Below are positions 49,501 through 61,500 of a stretch of 64,000 nt of DNA, piece by piece. A program made the translations under genes and the position numbers. Source of the DNA: Caprimulgus europaeus. Its lineage: Eukaryota; Chordata; Aves; Caprimulgiformes; Caprimulgidae. How positions within the stretch are numbered: position 1 is the stretch's first letter; every line of letters starts with the position of its first letter. The DNA is taken from contig OU015528.1 in NCBI GenBank assembly GCA_907165065.1, positions 30,154,515 through 30,218,514 on the forward strand, in the 5' to 3' direction. The notes beneath the pieces were generated by a model. That model did not search any database. It saw nothing but the letters and a program-made list of their open reading frames with translations, and was not told where the DNA came from.

Positions 49501-52500
49501 TCTTAATTGTGAACAAACTTCTGTGTTTGATGAAGTAGACAGTCTTTAATTTGAAAATCATGGAGTGTTTAATAAGAGAATGGAAGTGGTGGATATGGTT
49601 TATGCTGTATATTTTAAAAGAAGGTTTATTTGCTTCATAGTTAAGTTAAAAAAAACCTGTTGAAATCAAAGCAGATTGTCAAACAGGCAGTGAACCTATG
49701 TATTCATTCATATTTATGCTGACATTTTAGTTGGTTTTGGTTAGGCATTTGGTGTAAGGTCAGCCTCTGTCAACTGGGCAAAGAGCCTCTACTGGCTCTG
49801 AAGGGACTGACAAGACTATGGACTGTATATGTGTTAATATCACACATATACAGAACTGTAAGAACTATTACCTTATAGAATATTGGCATCTATAATTTAT
49901 GCTAGCCTATTCTTTTCATAGAAACTTGTTAGTCAAGTTAGTTAGTGTTTCAGTTGAAAAATAACACTAAAATATATTTTTCTATATTTTTCTTTTACTG
50001 TGATGTTTCTTTTTTTCCAAATTAGTTGTAGTGATAGTTAAACTCTCCTGAGAGCCAAACTTCATATAGCTCAATAGAAAAAATAACATAAATCACGTTT
50101 GCATTTTTATGTGGGAATATATTTTTGTTTGTTTGTGCTAAGATCTGTGCTCTAAAAAATGTGTGTTTAAGTTTTTCATGAACACATTTGTCTTATTACA
50201 CGTAGACTAAAACACGGTGTATGACATTTAGAGTAAGAACACGCATTGAGCTTTCAGCTGTGAGGAAATTTTTAATATCTGAAATGGTGATGAGCAGCTA
50301 AAATCTTAAAAGTTTGCATGAACCAACAACCATTCCTGCAAACAGAAAAGCACTCATCAGTCACAGTCATGCTTTCCTTTCTTCTTTCAGAAATACATTC
50401 TTCCTTTTTAATTTTATGAAGTTTATCTCAGATTTCTAGTATTAGTTTTATGGGGAAAAGCTTTTTAAAATGTTGGTGCGGAATGTTGTATTCATTGTGA
50501 AATTTTTTCTCCTTAAAAAAAAGAAAAATAAATTAATGAAACTTGCATTTTCTCCTGACAAAACTTAATTTCAAGCAGCTGCCTTTTCTCACTAAAACAT
50601 TGATTGAAAAATTCACAGCCAGATGTACGTACCCAGGATACAAACAGTTCGGTCTCTTTCTCCTCCTGTTTTGTTGGTAGCATTTTGCTATTCCCCTTCG
50701 TCCCATGTGCTTTGATATACCTCGCTGTGCCATGCTTTGTGTTGCTTTTGAATTCAGTGCCAAGGGGAAGCAAAGCAGAAGGAGAAGGCTACCAGCCTGA
50801 GGCTGGTCATCACTGCAAGGCCAGAGAAAGCTCTGAGGTGGGCAGAATGTTACAGCTTCTTACTAACCAAATAGGCTAAATGGCCCTTTGGGATTTGGAA
50901 AGAGAAAGTCACTTGGGTGTGTGAGGAAGAAGGTGGTTGGGATTTGAGCCTCAGCCAGGGTAATTTTGGAAGTGAGCTGTGGCAACCCACTGTCTTCACT
51001 TGTCTTTTCCCTGTGGTGCAAGAGTAAGTCTAAAATTCCAAGACTGGAGATTGCTTTTTGTTTATAGATATGATTAACAAATTCTGCATTGTATTCTTCA
51101 AAGTATTAATCATTGACTGCTTCCATATCTCTTTTTGAAAGCATTGAAAGAGAACAGCTCAGAGGTAGTTCAGCCTTTTCTAATGGGTTGTGGAACAAAG
51201 GAACCAAAGATCACTCAGCTGTGTCTAGCAGCCATACAGAGGCTCATGTCCCATGAAGTTGTTTCAGAGGTAAGATCAATCTTTTTATAAATACTTAAGT
51301 ATTTCAGTGTGAGAAATACAGGCCTCAAACTGAAAGTGAATTTTTTTTTAATGAGACTTTATATTATAATGAACATAGTCTGCAAAATATTTTACTCGTC
51401 TTTGTTTTTAAGAAACTGTACTCTTAAATAAAACTTTTTTGACTAAGAAAAAGAAAAAAAGAGATGAGGAAACATTCGTAACTTTTAGAAGGAAATTAAT
51501 GAAAATTCAAACCAGCTCATTTAGTTTTCATTCTTACACTTCAGGAACAGAACATATAATGGTCCATGATAAATTTAATTCTTAAGGTGGCATCCATAAA
51601 ATTTACTGTGTGTGATATCATTATGTATTATGTTTTTGTTATGTTTTGCTTTCAAAAATGCAATAAAATGGATGCATGTTTCCTGCAACTGTAAATGTCA
51701 TGATGTATTATGGTTCTGCATATGTAGTGTGTTAAGAAGCTGGTGAAAATAATACTGTTAAAATATATCTTTGGTTATGCTTGCATAATGTAAAGTTACA
51801 CTGTTTTTCTTCTCTGATATGAATTAATTTTGAGGGTAAAATGTCTTGGTACTGTCTCTTCTGTATTTCCAAGTAGTAAATGAAGTGCACACTTCAATTT
51901 GGACTACACGTTAGGAGATTTCTGCCATCGATTCTTTAAAAATATTTTGGAAAACTTGTGACAATGAAATTGGCTTTGTGTTCTCAGGGTTTTCCTATGG
52001 TAGAGACAAACAGGCAAATACACATTTACAAGAGTGCTATTCTTACATGTGTACACACGATACGCCAGTATGTGAACATCTTAATAGTTGGTGAAACTTA
52101 CTTTTTGTAGGTTGCAGCAGGAAACATTATTAATATGCTTTGGCAACTGATGGAAAATAGTCTTGAAGAACTTAAATTGCTTCAGACGGTTCTTGTACTT
52201 TTAACAACTAATACAGTTGTGCATGATGAAGCACTGTCCAAGGTAAGAATTTGTTAGTGCCAACTATATTACTTACAGTATCCAAGAGGAAAAACGGGGA
52301 GAAATTTTACATACAAAGCATTTCGAAATAATGGAAGAGGAGGGGGCTTTTTGATTCTCTTGTGTCCCTGTTGTCTTGATACCTAGACTCTGAAAACAGG
52401 ATTTATTTTAGCTTCCTTTTCAATCTGTTTTTTAATTCCTCCACAGTAATATATTTCCGACTTAATGGGAAGTTTAAATAGAAATATTGGGCTAATGCCT

Positions 52501-55500
52501 GTCCTTCTCTTCTGCTGAATTCGTCATACACGTGTTTTCACATAGCGCAGTGTGAGTTCTCACTAATAAAGCAAATATTAGAAGCAGCTACTTGCCACCC
52601 TGCCTTAAATGTCTTTTGGAAGCAGTCCAGAACTGCAATAACTTTATTGCATAATTTTAAACATGTACCGTTTTGGATACTGTATTTCAACTAAGACAAA
52701 AAATAAGGATTCCAGTCCATTTTAATCTTAAATTACAAGATAATTCTCTTAGAAGGAGGAACATTGTTTAGCCATCTGTGAATTGTGAAGTTCCATTTAA
52801 AGTAAGTTCCTCTTCTAGATTACATTGTATAAGTTTTTCTCTTTAATTTATGAAAAAACTTTTTGTTTGTTTTTAAGCAACTCATTCTAAATTGCTGTCT
52901 TTATTATGCTCTGCCTTCAATGTATTGGTTGAATATCAGAGCAATTTTTTTAGAGAGAGAGAATAGAATTGAAGATATATTTGGCTAAATATGTGGATAT
53001 TAAAATAATTATGAATCTACTTAACCAAAGGAAGGAAAATCATGAAAGGAAAATGTAGCTAAGTTACAAAGTTCTGCTGAAGGCAGGAAGATAATGGAAA
53101 ATGTAGAAAACCTATAAATGGCAGAAAAGAAGCTTGCTAAAGACTGAATCATTTGTCAGTAGGTTCTTTTTTGACTTGAGAAGTCAAATTATGTCAAAGA
53201 CTCTTTAGCACTGTCTTGTTTCTTTTGTTCTATACTGAAACTAAAACACAGCACTGTTCTAGGTGCTAAGAGGAAAATTAACTCTATCCTAGCAAAACCA
53301 GGACATGCTCTTTTTCCAAATGAGATGCTGTGTTCTTGGGCAAAAAGCATGATTTTTGAAGAAAATGGAAATACTTTAAAAAGTGGGATTGTCAGTTATT
53401 AAATGGATAGCAGTTGTTCTTTAAAAACGTGCTGTTAAAGCTGAATTTCAGCTCTAGAAGGAGACAGTTGCTGTCCACCGTACCTTTCTCTTCTGCTTCT
53501 CATCACTTTTCTTTTATTCTTCTTCCTCTACCTCCATCTACCCCTTCCCCAACTTATTCTTAAGTTCTTGGTATCTACAATTCACTTACTACGATTTCTC
53601 TTACTTTTTTGTGTCTTCCAAACATATTTTTCAACATCCTTTATTTGTTCATCTCTCTAATGCCTAGAAACTTTCTACTTTTGGAAACCAACCACAAGAG
53701 CACGTGGGCACAGCAGTGTCACATCAGTAGGGGAAGTATTTCCCAGCACATCTTTCTCTTGTCTTGTGTCCTGATCCAGAAGCATGCTCGCATAATATAA
53801 TTACTGGAGAGTCTAATTGCTGTATTTGTAATTATCTAGTACGTTTAGAAGTGTATAGTCAAATTTGGACAGGCTGCGACAGGAGTAAGGAGAAAATATT
53901 CCTGACAGAGCAATATCCTATAAAATTTCTTGGTGTTGTCCAAGACCTGAAATGACAGTTTCCCAGTTAACCAAATACAAGCATTACCTGGCATGGGTAA
54001 AATGGTGCAATGGTTAGTCTGCGATTTTTTTCCCCTAAGATTTGTTTCCAGAAACATCTGAGGTTTTTGAGCACTTTTCCACATTGAAGGGTTCTAGAGA
54101 AAATCAGTTTGAGCCAGAAATATATTGCATATTTGTGTTTCAGCTTGACTGATTGAAATTAAGTAAACTACTGGTAAACCATTTTGAAAAGCCCCTTAAT
54201 ACAGGCACTGCCATTAGATTAACCTGGAGAATCATGTAGTATCTTCTGAAAGTCCAGAGGTGTGTGATTGCATTGTAAAATTTCAGACTAACATGGGGAT
54301 ACCATCTGGGCAGAGCCTGCAAATCATTTACAAGAAGCAGCAGCAAAAGGAAATTCTGTATCTTGTATGGCTTAGAGCATGTAGCGCTGTGTCCGGGTGT
54401 GGTTCAGGTTCATGCAAGTGCAAGGACACAGAGTAAGGACAAAAGAACAAGAAATACAGGTTTCACTACACATACAGATGTTAATTTTCAAAATTCATTA
54501 TAAAATAAATAAGTATTAAATTACGTGTTAGAGGTAATATGAAATCCAATGGGAAACAGTATTCAGGTCACTGCCAGCACAATGCCACATTAAAATATGC
54601 ACCTTGGAGAAGACTAATAGCAGTCAAGGCAACATGGTCGGAGTTATTGTGATTTAATGTAGGAGAGGAATGGCATTTTAGCTTTGGAGTTGACTGACCT
54701 TCTGTGATTAACTGTATAATCCTAATGTCTTTTTGACATTAATATTCATAGAAATTGCTTTATGTGGTTGATGACTGTGTATTCTCTGTATGATGATTGT
54801 AGTTTTGTTGTGATATCATGTCTTCAGTTAATACCAGTTCTAGATTACCTTTAGGGAGGATTATTAAAGAGGTTTTTGGCTTGGGTTATCCATAAGATTT
54901 ATTCTGGTTCTTCAAATTTAAAGTGATTAAAACAATTTTGTTTTGAGCAACCTTCTGACAAACTAGTGGAAAGCATTCCTCCATCAACTATCTTGACCCT
55001 TAGATAAAAGATGAAAATATATTGTTATAAGTGATTTTTGTTTTTCTTCCTTTCCTTTCAGGCAATTGTACTTTGTTTTCGATTACACTTCACAAAAGAT
55101 AATATCACAAATAACACTGCGGCAGCTACAGTGCGGCAAGTAGTTACTGTTGTATTTGAGAGAGTGGTTGCTGAAGATGAACGATACAAAGGTTGGGTGT
55201 CCTTCTTACTCTACTTGCTTGTATTAGTCTGTTTTTTAGGCACACATCAAATGTTTATCTTTTTCAGATAAAGAAGTAGTAAAAAGTCTATAAAAACTAT
55301 TAAAAAAAATCACAGACTTTATTCACTTTCACTGTCTTTTATACATTTACTTGTATTCAAAAGTAGATGAAATCCTTTGCTACTGTGTCAGTACAGGTCA
55401 CTACAGCAATATAGAAAACCTAGATTTTTTTACAAGCTATGAGAACTGGTCTTCAGGTTGAAGGAATTTGAGGTGAGGGTGTTGTTTCAGATGAAGGTAA

Positions 55501-58500
55501 CTTGGATCACTGAGTGTGAAATACGTTGCAGTAGTAGTTTTGAAGAGAGCTTATACTGGAAAGAAGTGCTTCATATGGGTGATGTTTGGTATTCAGTCTA
55601 ATGTTTATTTCTGTAGACATAAGTTGCAGAAGAATTAACTGGCTATTCTCCTAGAATCTTTTTGTAAGAACACTTAATGCATACTTGATTTTCAGCAGTT
55701 CCTTTGTTCACAAAACTGGTTTTTGTTTTTACGCAGATATTATTGACCAGCCAGTTGCAGTTCAAGGAAATAGTAACAGAAGATCTGTCAGTACACTGAA
55801 GCCATGTGCTAAAGATGCATACATGCTTTTTCAGGTAGTTGGGGAGCATATATTTAGACACTTGCAGTTATGATTGAGTGCTTCTACATCTCTGTAAGAA
55901 ATTTCAGAAATATGCTGCTGGAATATTGATAAGGTCCATAACCAGACCTTCAGTCTTTCTTACGTGCGTTTGTAAGTGACAATAATACACTCTTTCCAAG
56001 GAGGGTGATTGGAAAACTAAGACAAAGTGGCCTAATGAAATACTTTATTATAAATCTAAATAGTAGCTAAGCATGCGTGTCTGCATTAAATTTGAGATCT
56101 TTTTTTCTGTGAGCCAAACACTGCTACTATAGTTCAGTCTTGCTTCATGTGTTTGATATTTTATATAAATGTAGTTTATGTAGTGAAAAGTACTAGCTGT
56201 ATTTATCACACCAATAAAAATCTTCTTGACTTAGCAAATTCAGTGGTCTTAAGGTATTTTGGGGGGCAGAAATGAACACAATTGCTACAAGGATACCAGC
56301 GAAGTTTAAAATTTCTTTTAATAAGTTTTGCTTAATGATTTAGATAAAAGAAGTATTTGAGGAAAAACTATGTTGAAACTGGAAAATTACTCATTACAGA
56401 GGAGAGCGAGTGTTGATTTTGTTGTAGACTCAGAAAACTCTTGCTGGTCCAGGACTGTGCAGAGAATGTAAATATAACTGTATTTCTTTTTAAGGATCTT
56501 TGTCAGTTAGTTAATGCTGATGCTCCGTACTGGCTCGTGGGTATGACAGAAATGACCCGGACATTTGGCCTTGAACTTCTTGAGTCAGTCCTCAATGACT
56601 TTCCACAAGTATTTTTACAAGTGAGTAGCTCTTGGAGGGAAAATAGGAAGACTTTTTTTTCATGTGTAGTAAAATTTACACTTAATTAATTTCTCTTTCA
56701 TTTAGTGTGAGTACTACATTTCAAAAGGACTTGTAGCTTTTACACATTGGATTTTTATGTTAGAAAAGTACTGTGTGCTTTTTGTCCACTTTTTTTTTGT
56801 TGTTTCCATACACTGTTTGTGTTCAATTTGTAGAGCATGTTGTACTCTGTTTCACTTTTTGTTTTGCCGTTTATATCTCCTCCAAAGATGTATTGTCTTA
56901 CCTTGCATGATTTATGACAGCTCTGTAACTTAGTTGGTGGCACTGTTACTTCTACAAAAACATTAACTTCACCTCACTTTCAATGCCCTGGGAATCATTA
57001 CTATGAATTGTGTGGATCTACAATATATAAATGCACTGTGATCCTACAGTAACACATTTTAGCAGACAGTAACTAAATTAAAAAAAATATATATACATGA
57101 GAAATTATGTATTAGCAGCCTATTTGGATTAACAAATTACAAGAAGAGGTGTGCATGGTATGAACCAGACTGTGTCATTTCATCATGCTTTTTGGTAGTT
57201 TTACATTGGTCTCTGCCATTCTTCCTTTTCATTTCCTGAGTGTGTAATTTATACCAGGATCTACATGACCTCAGAGTGCTTGATCATAACAGTAAATGTA
57301 AATAAGATGTATAACCAGAGCTACTAGTAGCAATTAAAGAATATCTGATTACAATTTCTTCTGTTTTCTTTTTCAGCATCAGGAATTCAGTTTTCTTCTT
57401 AAAGAAAGAGTATGCCCTCTTGTTATTAAGCTCTTCTCCCCAAATATCAAGTTTAGGCAAGGTTCCAGCACATCATCTTCCCCAGCACCAGTGGAAAAAC
57501 CATACTTCCCCATCTGCATGCGTTTGCTGAGAGTAGTTTCTGTTTTGATTAAGCAGTTTTACAGTTTGCTGGTAAGAATATGTTCAAATTTTCTCTATGC
57601 AATTCTATTTTTCTATGTACATGCCAGTACTGTGAGCAGTAATAGAATTAATTAGTTCTTGGGAACTGATGTATACTGAGGGAAGAAAAGTCTAAATATT
57701 CTTTTCCTCTTATGTGTATTTTTGTTTACATGTATTCTGCATGTATGATTTTATTAAACATGGGCTTGTATAAGTTCTCAGAGTAGATAAGCGTTGTCTT
57801 TCCTGTACTTAACTACCTTTCAGTTAAGGTTTTGAGAACCTTTTGATCTTTTTATGTTGTTTGCTTGGCTTTAGATAATGTAGATTGCTGTGCTTTTAGT
57901 AGTTGCTAAGAGGCTTTTGACTTGTGTTGCTAAAGCTGTTGACAGAATGTGCATAAAAAACACATGTTCAACTGTTTTTATCTCACCTATTTTAGATATT
58001 TGCTAAAAAAGATTTTTTTCTGTTTCATTTGCTTACTGTAATGCATATAAGAACTTTACTGCAATGTCTGTGAGAAATTGAACTCCTTCAATACAATTGC
58101 ATATGTAGTGTTAGCTTGGCAAAAATATTATGATTATTGGATAATCTTTTTATATAACTTTGAGTAAATGCTTGTTGAAGGAGTTTTTTAGATCCTTTCT
58201 GGGATGGGACTCCTAAGCTGAAACAACTTTTTTAGATACAATATTTTGTAGGAGACTTTTTCTTTTAATTTAATGACTCTTAACTATATCTTTTAGGTAA
58301 CAGAATGTGAAATCTTTCTGTCATTGTTGGTTAAGTTTCTGGATGCAGACAAACCACAGTGGCTAAGAGCTGTTGCAGTAGAATCTATTCACAGGCTTTG
58401 TGTGCAGCCTCAGCTATTAAGGTATTAAATATATTAAGCTTTTGTATATTATATATATTAAACTTCATGTAAAAGTTAAGAAATACTTTTGTTTTTCTTT

Positions 58501-61500
58501 GGTGGAAAATGCTTCCTAAAACATTACAAATATGTAGAAACTTAAATGCAATAAACTCTGCAAGATAATTTTTTATAAAGCATTAGGCAATGCTTATTAT
58601 CCAGGAAGGGGCTGAATTATAGCTGTTTGAGTATTCCAAACTCTTACCTGTCTTACTTGTTTCAAAGGAGCATTTACCCAAAACTAAAGTTTATTAATCA
58701 CCTAAAGATCTGCAGTTAAAATGTGCTTTTAGTCTACAGTTGGAGGGGAAGAAGTTGTTGTTAAAATATGCTTTTAGTTCCTAATTTGTCAAATACTTAC
58801 TATGTTTTGTAAAATACTTTTCAGGTCCTTTTGTCAATCCTATGATATGAAGCAACATTCCACTAAAGTTTTCCGTGATATTGTGAATGCGCTGGGGTCC
58901 TTCATCCAGTCACTGTTTCTTGTACCAAGCACAGGGAACACATCAGTGACACCAAGCCAAACAGGTAAAGCCTTGTCTTTACTATCATTTATTTTCCAGC
59001 ATTTTCTTGTAATAATAAATTCTGACTTCATTCATTATATACATTTGGCTTGGTACCATTCTGTACTTCTGTGTTTGTTGAGATGAAGGGCTAGCTTGGG
59101 ACAAACTAGTGTTTTCAGATCTGGTACAAGAGGTGATTTTTATCTATCTGAATTGTGAGGAAGACTTAACCCCCAGCCAGCAGAGCAGCGCTCTTGCATT
59201 TGTATCTGCTTCTACAGTGGCCAAGCTCCTTGGTTCACAACTTTTCTGAGGGAAATTCTGAGGGAATTATTTCTAATTTCTGCCGTGTCTAACACGCAAA
59301 GAGCGGATCAATGCAACCTAATTTTGGAGCTGAGCTTTCTGACTATAGTAGTCCTGTCATAGCAGGCTGTCTTACACACCTGTAGTAGGCTTTTGAGGCT
59401 CTGTTTTGCAACAAGGTAGCTATTTCATAGAAGTTGAAAGCTGCATCCACCTAAGTTTTGTGTCACTTTTATTATACTGGTGTAATGTAAACCTTTTTAC
59501 CACTTCAAGCAGTTATGTTGATATAAAAATAGTTGTATGTATCTGACTTCTCAGTGGGATCACAGAAAATGACACCAGTGTAACTGTGTTTGTGTTAGTG
59601 GCAGCATTTGGTTAACCATTTCTGCTTAGCAGTATGATTTTGTTGTTTCAATCTGTTAAGTGTTGCTGTCTTAAAGTGTATACATAGGCTTCTGTGTGTA
59701 TTTGTATTGCCTAAATTAGTAATTTAGTCTTTCTACATATTAAAAAAGAGCACACCAAAATGGCAGCTGTTAAACTGATACTATGTGCTGTGAGTCACCT
59801 TCTCTCTGCCTTTCTCTTCCCACTGTCTGGACAGAGAAAATCTGAACTTGTCGTACCTACTCCTAGTAAGTGTAAACCTCTTCCTGTATGTAGGAAGTAC
59901 ATATACACACAGAATTCCTTGTCCTTTTATCTGCTTTTTTATGGCTTCTTAAATTGGAACCATAATTTGTTCCCTCCTAGCTGTTGGTTGGCACCTTGTG
60001 AGCTCTTCCCTCACATGTTTTGTTTTCTTCTACCTTCACAGGAGCAGATGTAAACTTTGCAGTTCTCTTTGAGTTTCTTCTTGTGGCTTTTGCATTTCTG
60101 AAATCTTTAAAGTCTATTATGATCTTTGTTCTTGTAATGATTAACCTCTCTTTCATACTACTGAGTTCTAGATGCAGCTATTCAAATAATCCTTAACTTT
60201 TAAATATCTGTCTGACTCTTCACTAGGTTATATATTATTTTATCGAGACCCTGTAAGTTTCGTTGGTTCCTAGAGTGTTAGGAATGCTGCTATACTTTTC
60301 ACAGAAACATTTTATTCTGGCTGAAAATAGGGCCATTGGCATCAATTAACTGTGCCTTTTAAGCTAATTACTTTGCACATAAAGTCATGTTTTAGACAGC
60401 AGAGGGAGCTCAAAAGTAGTTTTTTGTGTTGATGGCAGTTTTTATTACCGGGCAGGATGTATCAGATTAATCCATGTATTTCCACTTAAAAATTAAATAC
60501 AGAAAAAGGATGTTTGCAGATCACTAAAATTATATTGGTTAACTTTGTCACTTTGTTTTTCTGAACAGGAAGTAATGCATCAGGGAATACTGGCTCAGCA
60601 CAAACTAATCCGGGAGTGCTTGGAATGGGAGGAGGTGCAACTGTATTACCTGCCTTTGAGTACAGGGGCACTTGGATACCCATCTTGAATGTAACAGTAC
60701 AAGGCAGTGCTAAAGCTACCTAGTAAGTACCTCTATCTTTTTGAAAGTATATATAACAAATATTTATATTTCCAATTTGATAATTTAAGAATTTTTTAAT
60801 TAGTGAATATTCCGGTCTTCATTTCACTGACATTGAGGTATTTTATGGATTTTCTCCTTAACAGTGCCATGAGGTGTTCTGATTTTTTACTGTTTTGGCT
60901 GAATGCTCTGAATTCTGATCCAAATATCCCCTATGGCTTTAGCATCTGTTGTTTTTGTTTTTTTTTTTTCCTACCATAATTTTGCTGTATTAATTCTTCA
61001 CTTTTAGGCCTCCTACAGTATATAACAATTTTATAATATTTTTTGCTGAGTTTTGTAATGGCAAACATGAGGGGCATTAAGCAAATGGGACATAGGTAGG
61101 AGTGAAAAACAGCTTTATTACACCAGCTTTGCTGTATTTACAGATTTTATTGCGCAGGATATTATGGTATATGACCTATATACAAAGGTTAGACTGTGAA
61201 TGCTTCTTAGAATCACAAATTATTTATTGTCATGACTCTGTATAATGGAGATTGTGTTCTCAGTTTAGAGCTGTGAATAGCTGTGACTACTACATTCCTT
61301 TTGAAATGGTGGAAATTTTTTCATGTCAGTCATGACCATTGACAGTCAGCATCTTCCAAATTGGATATTACTTGTACAGCCCATTAAATTTTGGCATACT
61401 AATACTCAGTGAAATCAGCAAATAGCCTGGATCTCTCTACTTTTTTAAGGTGGAAATTCCTTTATCTGCCTTTGAGATGCAGAAGGATGAATTAATCCTC

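Noticed and set aside
50513..50879. Open frames on both strands in MON2 intron 2
   Set aside because: No family resemblance and no splice-site support.
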